NCBI GenBank assembly: GCA_036504235.1
Contig: DASXVN010000040.1
Location: 1 to 64,000 of the forward strand
DNA: 64,000 bases
Source of the DNA: Zipacnadum sp036504235
GTDB lineage: Bacteria; Armatimonadota; Zipacnadia; Zipacnadales; Zipacnadaceae
Direction of reading: 5' to 3'
The translations under genes were made by a program, and so were the position numbers. The notes under the pieces are model-generated. The model saw nothing but the letters and a program-made list of their open reading frames with translations, searched no databases and was not told the origin of the DNA. Positions 34,278 to 43,364 of the stretch are shown piece after piece (the first letter of the stretch is position 1; each line of letters opens with the position of its first letter).

Positions 34278-35402
34278 CTACAAGCGCTTGTGGAAGGCCA
34301 GCGCCCCGGCTACGAAAGTGGCCACGCCAAAGAGCGTCAGCGCCAGCATCTGCGGCCAAAGTACCTCCACGCCCACCCCGCGCAGGAACACGCCCCGCAC
34401 GATCTGCAAGAAGTACCGGAAGGGAATGAAGTAAGTCAGATACTGGACGGCTACCGGCATATTCTCAATCGGGAACATGAACCCAGAGAGCAGCACCGAG
34501 GGCATCAGCACCATGAAGGCGGTCAGTTGCGCCTCCTGCTGGGTGCGGGTGATGGCGGAGATCACCAGTCCCAGGCCGAGGGAGTGCAGCAAGAAGACGA
34601 GGGCCATGCCGAAGAGAATCGCCAGGCTGCCGCGGAAGGGTACGTGGAACCAGCCCGTCGCCAGGATGAAGATGATGCTGGCCTCGAACATGGCGAAGAG
34701 GGCGAAAGGCAGCGTCTTGCCGGCCAGCAACTCCGACGTCCGCACCGGCGTGACCACGAGTTGCTCCAGGGTGCCGGTCTCGCGCTCCCGCACGATCGCG
34801 AGGCAGGCCAGGTTGACGGTGAGCACCAGCAGGATCATCCCAAAAACGCCGGGGATCATGTAGTTGATGCTGTCGAGGTTCACGTTGTACCAGGGCCGCG
34901 GCTCGGAGACGACCTGCGGGAGACTCACGCCGAAGCGCCCGGCGCGTCGAGCCGCTCGCTCCGCGAACCGTGCGCCCCGCTCCCGGAGGATCCCCCCCAG
35001 GTACGAACCGGCCACCGCCGCGTTGTTCGAGTCGGTACCGTCCACGAAGACCCCCACCTGCGGCGTCTCGCCGCGCTCCAGGATGCGATGGAAGTCCAGC
35101 GGGATATACACGCCAATCTGCGCGCGCCCCGACAACAAGAGCCGCTCCAGCTCCCGGGGGTCGGGTCGACAAGGCACCAGCGTGAAGTAGTGGCTGCGCG
35201 TGATCTCCTCGGTCAGCAGGCGGCTGTCGGCACTCCGGTCCGCGTCCACGATGGCGAGGGGCACATTGCGCACATCGTTGCTGGCGGCGTAGCCGAACAT
35301 GACCAACTGGAAGAGCGGCGCAAAAATGATCAGCCGGATGACCGTCGGGTCCCGGAAGATTTGGATGAATTCTTTCCTGAGTAGATAGCGCAGGCGTCTC
35401 AT
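34278..35402 (-). CDS. ABC-2 type exporter permease, second permease
   Basis: The 374-residue protein has an N-terminal helix, a large extracytoplasmic domain (about 45-170) and several C-terminal membrane helices with the ABC-2 signature LACLAIVRERETGTLEQLVVTPV. It matches the YbhR/YhhJ family that exports drugs or lipids. The ATG at 35402 is the first that begins with the conserved MRRLRYLLRKEFIQIFRDP. It is preceded by the sister permease with a 20-base gap and ends the exporter operon, facing the flavoprotein gene. Confidence 0.88.
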   Translation of the reverse strand: MRRLRYLLRKEFIQIFRDPTVIRLIIFAPLFQLVMFGYAASNDVRNVPLAIVDADRSADSRLLTEEITRSHYFTLVPCRPDPRELERLLLSGRAQIGVYIPLDFHRILERGETPQVGVFVDGTDSNNAAVAGSYLGGILRERGARFAERAARRAGRFGVSLPQVVSEPRPWYNVNLDSINYMIPGVFGMILLVLTVNLACLAIVRERETGTLEQLVVTPVRTSELLAGKTLPFALFAMFEASIIFILATGWFHVPFRGSLAILFGMALVFLLHSLGLGLVISAITRTQQEAQLTAFMVLMPSVLLSGFMFPIENMPVAVQYLTYFIPFRYFLQIVRGVFLRGVGVEVLWPQMLALTLFGVATFVAGALAFHKRL

Positions 35403-35422
35403 GATTTTCGCGTACTCACGCG

Positions 35423-36547
35423 CTACAGCTTCTTCTGAAAGCGGCGGGCCGCCAGGCCCACCAACACCACAGTGAATCCCAGCAGCACCAGCACCCGCGG
35501 CCACAAGATCGCCAGGCCCGCGCCCTTCAGGTACAGGGAGCGGATGACGACCAGGAAATGGGTGGCCGGAAAGACCTGCGAGATGATCTGGATGGGCAGC
35601 GGCATGGTGCGGATCGGGAAGACGAAACCGGACAGGATAATCGTAGGCAGGAAGGTGAGCAGCATCGCGAACAGGATCGCCTGCTGCTGGGTGCGGGCCA
35701 CAGTGGAGAAGAACAGGCCAATCGCCAGCGAAGCGAGCAGGTACGTGGCGCTGGTCAGGAGTAGCAGCGCCACGCTCCCTACCGGCGCCACGCCAAAGAC
35801 CAGCCGGCCGACAACCATGCAAAGTAGCACGTCGGCGAAGGCGATGATCGCGTAGGGCAGCAGCTTGCCGATCATGATCTCCGCCGGGCTGGCCGGGGAG
35901 GCGATCAGCGACTCGAAGCTTCCCCACTCGCGCTCCCGGACGATAGCCGTGGAGGTGAGCAGGGCGGAGAGCAGCGTGAGCAGGATCGCGATCAGCCCGG
36001 GCACGATGAAGGGCGTGGACTTGAGGTCGGGATTGTACAAGATGGTGTTGCGCACCTCGAAGGGCGGCGCGAGGGTGACGCCCTCCCGACTCAGGTACGT
36101 GGCCTGCACCTGCGCGGAGTAGTCCGCGAGGGCAACCTCCAGGTAGCCCAGCGCCACGTTGGCCCGGGTCGTCTCTGAGCCGTCCAGGATGAACTGGACC
36201 GCCACGGTCTTCCCGGCTCCCAGACGGTAGCTCAGGTCGGGCGGGATCACGAGCACAAAGACGACGGCGCGCTGGCCCATGAGCTCATCGATGCGCTCCT
36301 GCCGAGTGATCAGCTCCCGGTAGTCGAAGTAGCGGGTGTGCTGGAACTGCTCGACGAGACTACGCGAGGTCACCGTGCCGTCCTGGTCCCAGACCGCGAA
36401 GGGCAGGTGGTCGAGGTCGTAGTTTATGCCGTAGCCATAGAGCAGCAGCAGCACCACCGGCAGCGCGATGATGACGATGAGGCTGCGCACATCGCGGCGG
36501 TTGTGGATCCACTCCGCCCGGGCCACGGTCAGCAGGCGGCGCCTCAT
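35423..36547 (-). CDS. ABC-2 type exporter permease, first permease
   Basis: The 374-residue protein has the same layout as the next gene: a short cytoplasmic start (RAEWIHNRRDVRSLIVIIALPVVLLLLYGYGI), a large outer domain, and five C-terminal membrane helices with STAIVREREWGSFESLIASPASP. Its start overlaps the preceding ATPase stop by 4 bases (ATGA). The two permeases probably form a heterodimer in one exporter. Confidence 0.88.
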   Translation of the reverse strand: MRRRLLTVARAEWIHNRRDVRSLIVIIALPVVLLLLYGYGINYDLDHLPFAVWDQDGTVTSRSLVEQFQHTRYFDYRELITRQERIDELMGQRAVVFVLVIPPDLSYRLGAGKTVAVQFILDGSETTRANVALGYLEVALADYSAQVQATYLSREGVTLAPPFEVRNTILYNPDLKSTPFIVPGLIAILLTLLSALLTSTAIVREREWGSFESLIASPASPAEIMIGKLLPYAIIAFADVLLCMVVGRLVFGVAPVGSVALLLLTSATYLLASLAIGLFFSTVARTQQQAILFAMLLTFLPTIILSGFVFPIRTMPLPIQIISQVFPATHFLVVIRSLYLKGAGLAILWPRVLVLLGFTVVLVGLAARRFQKKL

Positions 36548-37500
36548 GCGGGACCGCCCTCCCCCACCGGGCAGCCTGCGTCGCCGCGGGCCAGGCAGAC
36601 GAACACGTCCTCCATACTCGGCTCAATCGGGATGACCGCCTCCACGACCACGCCGGCTTGCTCCAGCGCCGCGCGAATCGCGCCGGCGGGGTCGGGCAGG
36701 TCGGGTAGCGCTTGCGCGTGCAAGAGGTCGCCAAAGAGCGCTGCCTCGCGCACCAGACCGGAGGTTTCCAGCGCCTGCAGCGCCTCCCACAGGGGCGTGG
36801 CCCGCACCTCCAGCATCCCGCGCACGTAGTCGCTGCGCATCTGCTCGGGCGTGCCGTCGGCGATGATCCGACCGGCGTTCATCATCACCAGCCGCGTGCA
36901 GTGCTCGGCCTCGTCCATCACGTGGGTGGTGACGAACATGGTCGCGCCCTCCCGGGCCAGATCGTCGATGAACTCCCAGAACAGGCGTCGGGTGAGCGGG
37001 TCCACGCCGCTGGTGGGCTCGTCGAGGAAGGCCAGGGGCGGCTCGTGCACCAAGGCCGTCGCCAGGGCCACGCGCTGCCGCCAGCCGGTGGAGAGGTTGC
37101 GGGTCTGCCGGTCACGCACTTCTCCCAGGTCCAGGCGCTCGGTCAGCAGCCCGATCCGTTCCCGGGCGCGCGCCGGGGGGACCTCGTACATCCCGGCGTA
37201 GAACTCCAGGTTCTCGCGCACCGTCAGGTCGCCGTACAGCGAGAAAAGCTGCGGCATGTAGCCGAGCCGTTGGCGGATCAACTCCGCCTGGCGATAGACG
37301 TCGAGGCCGGCGATCTGCACCTGCCCGCTGGTGGGCAGCAGCAGGCCGCAGAGAATGCGGATGACGGTGGATTTTCCGGCGCCGTTCGGTCCCAGGAAGC
37401 CGAAGATCTCGCCCTCTTCCACGGCGAAACTGACGTGGTCGACGGCGACGAAATCGCGGAAACGCTTGACCAGTTGGCTGACCTCCACGGCGCGGGCCAT
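36544..37500 (-). CDS. ABC exporter ATP-binding protein, second
   Basis: The 318-residue ATPase has Walker A GPNGAGKST, the signature LSTGWRQRVALATALVHEP and Walker B AFLDEPTSGVD, then a C-terminal extension of about 90 residues common in ABC-2 exporter ATPases. The ATG at 37500 is preceded by GGGTGAG. It and the previous ATPase correspond to the two halves of the fused YbhF in E. coli. Confidence 0.9.
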   Translation of the reverse strand: MARAVEVSQLVKRFRDFVAVDHVSFAVEEGEIFGFLGPNGAGKSTVIRILCGLLLPTSGQVQIAGLDVYRQAELIRQRLGYMPQLFSLYGDLTVRENLEFYAGMYEVPPARARERIGLLTERLDLGEVRDRQTRNLSTGWRQRVALATALVHEPPLAFLDEPTSGVDPLTRRLFWEFIDDLAREGATMFVTTHVMDEAEHCTRLVMMNAGRIIADGTPEQMRSDYVRGMLEVRATPLWEALQALETSGLVREAALFGDLLHAQALPDLPDPAGAIRAALEQAGVVVEAVIPIEPSMEDVFVCLARGDAGCPVGEGGPA

Positions 37501-37505
37501 GCCGC

Positions 37506-38441
37506 TCACCCTCCCCCGGCGCCGCGCGCGGTGAGGGCGACAAAGACGTCCTCCAGCGAGGGCGGCGTCTCCCGGAAGTCGGAGCAAGCGACCTGCGCGG
37601 CGGATAGCGCGGCGACCAGCCCGTTCGGGTCCGCCGTGGGGCGCAAGGCGACGTGCAGGCGGTCGCCGAAGACCTCGACGCCCTCCACCTCGGGATGCAA
37701 TTTGAGTGTCTCCCGTGCCACGTGCTGGGGATGGCAGCGCAGCTCGAGAATCCGGCTGGTCAGCGCGTCGCGCAACGCCGCCGGGGTGTCCTGGACAAGC
37801 AGCGCGCCCTCGTACATGAAGGCCACGCGGTTGCAGCGCACGGCTTCGTCCATGTAGGGGGTGCTGATCAGCATGGTGACGCCCTGGCGGGGCAGGTCGT
37901 AGAGGATCTTCCAAAAATCGCGGCGCGAGACGGGGTCCACCCCGGTGGTCGGCTCGTCGAGCAGCAACACTTGGGGGCGGTGGATGAGGGTGCAGACCAG
38001 CGCGAGTTTCTGCTTCATGCCGCCGGAGAGCGCGCCGGCCAGGCGGTCGTGAAAGCGGGCCAGGTCAGTCATCTCCAGCAACTCGTCGCGCCGCTCCCGC
38101 CAGGTGCCGACCGGGAGGGAGTACAGGTCCGCGAAGTAGGCCACGTTCTCGAAAACGGTGAGGTCGCGGTGCAGGCTGAAGCGCTGGGGGAGGTAGCCGA
38201 GCCGGGCCTTGACGCCCTCCGGGTCGCGGCGCACGTCATGGCCGGCCACGCGGGCCTCGCCCCCGTCGGCATCCAGAATCCCGCAGAGCATGCGCAGGGA
38301 GGTGGTCTTGCCGGCGCCGTCCGGGCCGACCAGGCCGACAATCTCCCCGGTGGGCACGGCCAAGTCCAGGCTCCGCACAGCCGTCACGGGGCCGAAGGCC
38401 TTGCGCAGGCCCACGGCCTCCACGGCCAGCTCCCCGGCCAC
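37506..38441 (-). CDS. ABC exporter ATP-binding protein, first
   Basis: The 311-residue ATPase has Walker A GPDGAGKTT, the signature LSGGMKQKLALVCTLIHRP and Walker B LLDEPTTGVD. The GTG start at 38441 overlaps the adaptor stop codon (TAGTG), with GGAGGAG before it. It is the second gene of the exporter operon. Confidence 0.9.
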   Translation of the reverse strand: MAGELAVEAVGLRKAFGPVTAVRSLDLAVPTGEIVGLVGPDGAGKTTSLRMLCGILDADGGEARVAGHDVRRDPEGVKARLGYLPQRFSLHRDLTVFENVAYFADLYSLPVGTWRERRDELLEMTDLARFHDRLAGALSGGMKQKLALVCTLIHRPQVLLLDEPTTGVDPVSRRDFWKILYDLPRQGVTMLISTPYMDEAVRCNRVAFMYEGALLVQDTPAALRDALTSRILELRCHPQHVARETLKLHPEVEGVEVFGDRLHVALRPTADPNGLVAALSAAQVACSDFRETPPSLEDVFVALTARGAGGG

Positions 38442-40072
38442 TAAACTCCTCCGGGCGAGGCGACGGGACCGGTCTCAATCCGAGCGTCGCCGGGCATGCC
38501 CGGCTTGAGCACGTGGTCCTCGTTGGGGAGCTGAATCTCCACCGCGAAAACGGTGCGGGTGCGCTCCTCCACGGTCTGCACGTTCTTGGGGGTGAACTCG
38601 GCCTGCGCGGCGATGCGGCGCACGTGGCCGACGAACTCGCGGCCGGGCGCCCCGTCTACCGTCACCGTGGCGCGCTGGCCCAGGCGAACGCGCGGCAGGT
38701 AGGGCTCGGGGACGTAGACGGTGACGTAGGTGTCGGAGAAGTCCACCAGCGTGGCGACCGAGGAGCCGGGGCGGAGCACCTCGCCGACCCGCACGTGGGT
38801 GTCATCCACCAGCCCGTCCACCTCGGACACGATCCGGAATTTGTCGAGTTGCGCGTGCGCCGTGTTGGCCGCCGCCAGCGCCTGGCGATAGCCGGCGTTG
38901 GCCGCCTCCAGCGCCGCGCGGCGGACCGCGACCTGTTGTTCGTTGGCCTGGGCCAGGGTCAGCCCCGCCTGCGCCTCACTCACTTGGCGAGCGGCGGTTT
39001 CGCGAGTCCCGGCGCGGGGTCCGGCCTGGACCAGCGCTAGCTGCTGCCCGGCGGCGTCGCGGGCGGCTTGCGCCTGACGAACGGCCTCCGCGGCTCGGGC
39101 AATCTCTTCCTCGCGGGGGCCCTTGCGGGCCAGGACCAGAGCTTCCTGCGCCCCCCGCTGCTGCGCCTGGGCCGCGGAGAGCGCCGCCCGGGCGGCCTGA
39201 ATCTGGTCGGGACGAGCCCCGGCCTGGAGGAGGTTCAGCCGCTCCTGTGCCGCGGCCAAATCGGCCTGTGCCGCATCGCTGGCGGCCGCAGCCGCATCCA
39301 GCGCCTGCGGCGAGATGGCCCCCTGGGCCAGCAGTTCACGCGCGCGGTCATAGTCATGAGCGGCCTTGACCTGCGCGGCGCGCGCTTTGTCTACCGCGGC
39401 CTGGGCCTGCTGGAGGTCCTGCGCTCGCGTGCCGGCCAGCAGGTCCGCCAGTTGGGCTTGGGCGACCTGCACCTGCCCGGCGGCGGCGTCCGCGGCGGCC
39501 TGCGCTTGACCGATCTCCTCCGGGCGGAGGCCCGCCTGCAATTGCCGAAGCTGGTCCTGGGCGCCGCCCAGCGCCGCGGTGGTCTGCCGCACCGCGGCTT
39601 CCGCGGCGGCGATTTCCTGCGGGCGCGAGCCCGCCTGCACATCGCGATAGCGCGCCCCGGCGGTGCCCAGCGCAGTCTGCGCCTGTTGCACGTTGGCCGA
39701 GGAGACGCCCAGTTGCAGGTCCAGCGCGGCTTGCGCTTGCTGCGCGTTGCGCTGGGCGGCCTCCGCCGCGGCTTGCGCCTGGAGGAACTGCCCCGCCGTG
39801 ACCGGATCGGCCACCTCGGCGAGCAGTTGCCCCTGGCGCACGGTCTCGCCCTTCTCAATGGGGCGCGAGACCACCACGCCCTGAACCTCGCTGGCCACCT
39901 CGATGGTCCGGGCTTCCAGGATGCCGCTGGCCAGCACCACGTCCGTAGGGACGTGGCGCCAGACGCCGGCGGCCCTCAGCACGAGGGCCACCAGCGCCGC
40001 GAGTAACACCAAGATCAGCAGCACCCGCACGGGGCGAGGGAGCTTGTGCAGCACCTGGGCCGGTCCCGCCAT
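38441..40072 (-). CDS. HlyD/YbhG-like membrane fusion adaptor with 33-residue repeats
   Basis: The 543-residue adaptor has one N-terminal membrane helix, a biotinyl-lipoyl-like part (ASEVQGVVVSRPIEKGETVRQGQLLAEV), a very long helical hairpin (about 85-400) and a C-terminal barrel (TYVTVYVPEPYLPRVRLGQRATVTVDG). In the hairpin a G-x-R-P-x-E-I type unit returns with an exact 33-residue period at about 147, 180 and 213, then 284, 317 and 350. Such adaptors join an inner-membrane exporter to the outer layer. The ATG at 40072 was chosen over a GTG three codons upstream because AAGGAG lies eight bases before it. Confidence 0.88.
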   Translation of the reverse strand: MAGPAQVLHKLPRPVRVLLILVLLAALVALVLRAAGVWRHVPTDVVLASGILEARTIEVASEVQGVVVSRPIEKGETVRQGQLLAEVADPVTAGQFLQAQAAAEAAQRNAQQAQAALDLQLGVSSANVQQAQTALGTAGARYRDVQAGSRPQEIAAAEAAVRQTTAALGGAQDQLRQLQAGLRPEEIGQAQAAADAAAGQVQVAQAQLADLLAGTRAQDLQQAQAAVDKARAAQVKAAHDYDRARELLAQGAISPQALDAAAAASDAAQADLAAAQERLNLLQAGARPDQIQAARAALSAAQAQQRGAQEALVLARKGPREEEIARAAEAVRQAQAARDAAGQQLALVQAGPRAGTRETAARQVSEAQAGLTLAQANEQQVAVRRAALEAANAGYRQALAAANTAHAQLDKFRIVSEVDGLVDDTHVRVGEVLRPGSSVATLVDFSDTYVTVYVPEPYLPRVRLGQRATVTVDGAPGREFVGHVRRIAAQAEFTPKNVQTVEERTRTVFAVEIQLPNEDHVLKPGMPGDARIETGPVASPGGV

Positions 40073-40111
40073 GGCGACCACTCCTTGCCAGCGCTCAGGC
40101 CTGGTTGGGGC

Positions 40112-41395
40112 TTAACCGCCGGCGGTCGGAGCCGGCGCCACGGTCAGCGTGTGCTTGATCGGCACGATCAGCGCGCGTAGATCGTTCTGGTTCTTGACCT
40201 CACGGTTCCAGAGGGCGGTGCGCATGCCGTCAAGCGCCGCGAGGCCAGTCGGGTCGTCCTTGAACTGCGCGGTGAGCCAGGGGAAACCGTTGATCTGGTT
40301 CTTGATCATGAAGGTCTCGAAGCTCTCTTTGTTGCCGACGGCCCCGTCCAGACGGTTCCAGGTCTCCGAGAAGGGGTTGTCCAGGAACTCGGCGGCCAGG
40401 TTGATGCCCTTCTCCAGGTCGGCGCGGGCGAAGGTCTTGCTGACCTTGCCCCAGGTAACCTGGCCCTGCTCCGCGCCCAGATTCTTCACGATCAGAGTCA
40501 GGCGGTTGAGGTCCTGGTTGAAGGGTACGAAAGGCAGGATGCTGCGGGTGCCGTTGGAGTCGTTGGGCGCGCCAAAGAAGCAGAAGGGATAGCGAGTGCT
40601 CTCCAACTCGACGACGCCGGCCTGGTCGCTGAGCACGCGGTGGCCGCCGGTGGCCTCCGCCTTGCCCTTGAGGTCCACGGTGATCGTGCCCAGGTTGCCG
40701 TCAAAGCCCATCGCCTTGAGGAAGGCGTAGGCCATCACCAGATGCCCGTCGGCACCGGGGTGGACGCCGTCGCCGCCGGCTACCTGGAAGTCGACGCCCA
40801 GGGCCGCCTTGGCCTTGGTCATGGCGTCCATCATCGCCCCGTGTACGTCGGCAAAGGGCATGCCCGCTTCGGTGGCAATGCCGCGGGCGATCTCGCTGAG
40901 CTGGCGGAGATTGTCGTTGTACGTCAGGGCCTGCGCCGGATCGTTGCGGAAGGTCTTGGCGTCCACGACGCCGGGACCACCCACGACGACCGTGACGCCC
41001 GCGGCCTTGAGGCGCTTGACGATGTCGCGCAGCGGGTCGCCGTAGCGCTTGCCGATGGACTCTTCGTAGGCCCGGTACTGGCCGTCGTTCATGCCGTAGC
41101 AGAGGGTGACGACGGTGGGCTTGAAAGGCATGAGGTCGTTATCCATGCGGTTCGCAAAGCCGGCGGCCCACTCGCCGCCCCAGCCAAACTGCATGGAAGT
41201 CGTCTGCAACTGGGGCTGGCAGGCCAACAGATACAGCTCGATGTAGCGGCTATAGAGCTTCTGTTCGGTGATCGAATCGCCGACCACGGCCACGCGGGCG
41301 TCCCGGCCCACGACCGGGGCAGCGACTTGCGCGGAGGCGAAGGTGGCGCACAGCAGGACCAGCAGTACGGCCGAGGCAACGAGGCGTCGGTTCAT
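40112..41395 (-). CDS. Secreted SGNH/GDSL-type hydrolase
   Basis: The 427-residue protein has a signal peptide (MNRRLVASAVLLVLLCATFASA, cut about residue 22) and an SGNH fold: block I VVGDSIT (S41), block III GMNDG, and block V DGVHPG. The C-terminal 200 residues are unlike the usual family and are not identified. It probably removes acyl or acetyl groups from a polysaccharide. The ATG at 41395 starts the signal peptide. It is transcribed away from the sialate-esterase-like gene at 41586, sharing a 190-base spacer in which I see no convincing promoter. Confidence 0.82.
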   Translation of the reverse strand: MNRRLVASAVLLVLLCATFASAQVAAPVVGRDARVAVVGDSITEQKLYSRYIELYLLACQPQLQTTSMQFGWGGEWAAGFANRMDNDLMPFKPTVVTLCYGMNDGQYRAYEESIGKRYGDPLRDIVKRLKAAGVTVVVGGPGVVDAKTFRNDPAQALTYNDNLRQLSEIARGIATEAGMPFADVHGAMMDAMTKAKAALGVDFQVAGGDGVHPGADGHLVMAYAFLKAMGFDGNLGTITVDLKGKAEATGGHRVLSDQAGVVELESTRYPFCFFGAPNDSNGTRSILPFVPFNQDLNRLTLIVKNLGAEQGQVTWGKVSKTFARADLEKGINLAAEFLDNPFSETWNRLDGAVGNKESFETFMIKNQINGFPWLTAQFKDDPTGLAALDGMRTALWNREVKNQNDLRALIVPIKHTLTVAPAPTAGG

Positions 41396-41585
41396 GGTTC
41401 TTGTCTCCCGGTGCAGAGAGTGATTGCGTACGGGGCAGATTTCGCTGAGGACGCCTCGGACTCCTGCTTCTGAACTGACGGAGCGGGAAGCCGGAAGTTC
41501 GGCCGCACCCACGCAGGAGCCCGCGGCCTTCGCGAGGAATCAATCGTCACATACGCGATTCTCTGGCCCTTTCCAAGGAGCGACC

Positions 41586-43364
41586 ATGACCTGCCGATTT
41601 CACCTGCTAGCCGGCCTACTGCTAGGAGCCTGCCTCCTCCCCACTTTCGCCCGCGGCGCAGACCCGGCGCCGGCGGCGCCGGCCGTCACCATCACCCCGG
41701 ACCACGATCAGTGGCGGGTCAGCGCCCCTTGTATGGAGGCGCTCATCGGGCCGGATGGGTGCATGACCTCCTTGCGCTTCAACTTCCCCGGCGAGGGCCT
41801 CGTCTGGGTGCCCAGCTACCTCAAGACCGGCACCGGCCTTCCGCGCGAGCGCGGCCTCGGCGGCTCGCGGGGGGCCTTCTTCTACCAGGACGAACGGCTG
41901 AGCCTGGCGGAGATCACGCAGCCGGACGCGCATACGCTGCTCGCGCAAAGCCCGAAAGCAGCGATCAAGTACGATTTTGCTCCCGACAGGCAGGTCTGGA
42001 CGCTCACCAACAAGACCGCTCAGCCGCTGCAGTTTCTCATGGTGCTCGACCCGACCGTCAACGCCGTGCGCAGCCCCGAGGGGGTCTACTGTCCAACGCC
42101 GACGCTGGAACTGGGGAGTGACGTCACCTGGTTCCAGGGCAAGCGCCGCCTGCGCGTAACTGGCGGCGATCGGATCTGGGGCCCGGGGCCACTGATCGGC
42201 CAGGACTGGCGGCAGGGGCAGTTCCAGGTTTGGGAGGCGACGCTGGCGCCGCAGGAGGTCCGCGAGATCACCTTGACGCCGGGGATCGCCACCGCGGAGG
42301 AGATCGCCACGCTGGCGGGGATTGCGCCCGAGGTGCCCTTCCGGGGCACCGAGCCGGTGCTGTGGCTCAAGCCCGCGCCGGCGGTCAGCGGCGACCTGAC
42401 GGTGCTGTCGCCCCACGAGTACCAAGTCTTTCAGCGTCAGACCCGCCAGCAGGGTCAGATGCTCATCTCCGGCCAAGTGGCCTCGCAGTGCGACGCGGTA
42501 GAGGTGCGCCTCACCGGCGCGGGCCTGACCGGCCCGCTGCCTGGCAAGTGGCAGGCGCTACCGCTCGATAAGGTGCGCCGCGCCTTCCGGGCCGAGCTGA
42601 CTGTGCCCGCGGGCGGCTGGTACCGCGCGGAGTTCCGGGCGCGGCAAGGCGCGCGCGTGGTGGCGACGGCGGCGCTGGAGCACGTGGGGATGGGCGAGGT
42701 CTTCCTCGGCTGCGGCCAGTCCAACTCGACCAACTGCGGTGCGGAGCGGCAGAAGACCAAGACGGGGATGGTCGCGACCTTTGGCGGCGAGAACTGGCGG
42801 ATAGCCGACGATCCGCAGCCCGGCACGCACGACACCTACGACATGGGCAGCTTCTGGCCGGCCTTTGGGGACGCCCTGTACGCCAAGTATCACGTGCCCA
42901 TCGGCGTGGCCGTTACCGGACAAGGCGGGGCCCCGGTTATCTCCTGGCGACCCGGCGAGGCGCCGCTGGCCTGGACCATGACGCGCATTCTGCAACTCGG
43001 CCCCGGCGGCTTCCGAGGGATGCTCTACCACCAGGGCGAGAGCGATGTGCGCGGCACCCAGGAGCACTACTATGAGTATCTCTCCGCCTTCATCCGCAAC
43101 TCGCAGATGATCGCCGGCTGGTCCTTCCCGTGGTTCGTGGCGCAGGCCTCCTACTGTAATCCGCAGGAGTCCTCCTTCCCCGCGGTCCGGGCGGCGCAGA
43201 AGCAGACCTGGGACGAGGGGCTCGCGCAGGAGGGACCGGACACCGACACGCTCACCGGGGACTATCGCGCCGGGATCCACCTCTCCGCCAAGGGCCTGCA
43301 GCGGCACGGGGAGATGTGGGCCGAGAAGGTCGGGGCTTACCTGGACCGGGTGTTGGCCAACTAG
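41586..43364 (+). CDS. Secreted sialate O-acetylesterase-like protein (SASA/SGNH)
   Basis: The 592-residue protein has a signal peptide (FHLLAGLLLGACLLPTFARGA), a beta-rich N-terminal half and a C-terminal SGNH-type domain with the block I serine in CGQSNSTNCG, HQGESD, and the final DYRAGIHLSAKGLQRHG. It fits the SASA carbohydrate-esterase family. AAGGAG precedes the ATG at 41586. Its 3' end overlaps the histidine kinase stop by 4 bases (convergent). Its neighbour is another SGNH protein. Confidence 0.8.
   Translation: MTCRFHLLAGLLLGACLLPTFARGADPAPAAPAVTITPDHDQWRVSAPCMEALIGPDGCMTSLRFNFPGEGLVWVPSYLKTGTGLPRERGLGGSRGAFFYQDERLSLAEITQPDAHTLLAQSPKAAIKYDFAPDRQVWTLTNKTAQPLQFLMVLDPTVNAVRSPEGVYCPTPTLELGSDVTWFQGKRRLRVTGGDRIWGPGPLIGQDWRQGQFQVWEATLAPQEVREITLTPGIATAEEIATLAGIAPEVPFRGTEPVLWLKPAPAVSGDLTVLSPHEYQVFQRQTRQQGQMLISGQVASQCDAVEVRLTGAGLTGPLPGKWQALPLDKVRRAFRAELTVPAGGWYRAEFRARQGARVVATAALEHVGMGEVFLGCGQSNSTNCGAERQKTKTGMVATFGGENWRIADDPQPGTHDTYDMGSFWPAFGDALYAKYHVPIGVAVTGQGGAPVISWRPGEAPLAWTMTRILQLGPGGFRGMLYHQGESDVRGTQEHYYEYLSAFIRNSQMIAGWSFPWFVAQASYCNPQESSFPAVRAAQKQTWDEGLAQEGPDTDTLTGDYRAGIHLSAKGLQRHGEMWAEKVGAYLDRVLAN

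Noticed and set aside
35403..35927. An N-terminal extension of the second ABC permease into the first
   Set aside because: The extra residues are low-complexity Arg/Ala/Pro-rich and overlap the neighbouring permease, which has the standard ending.
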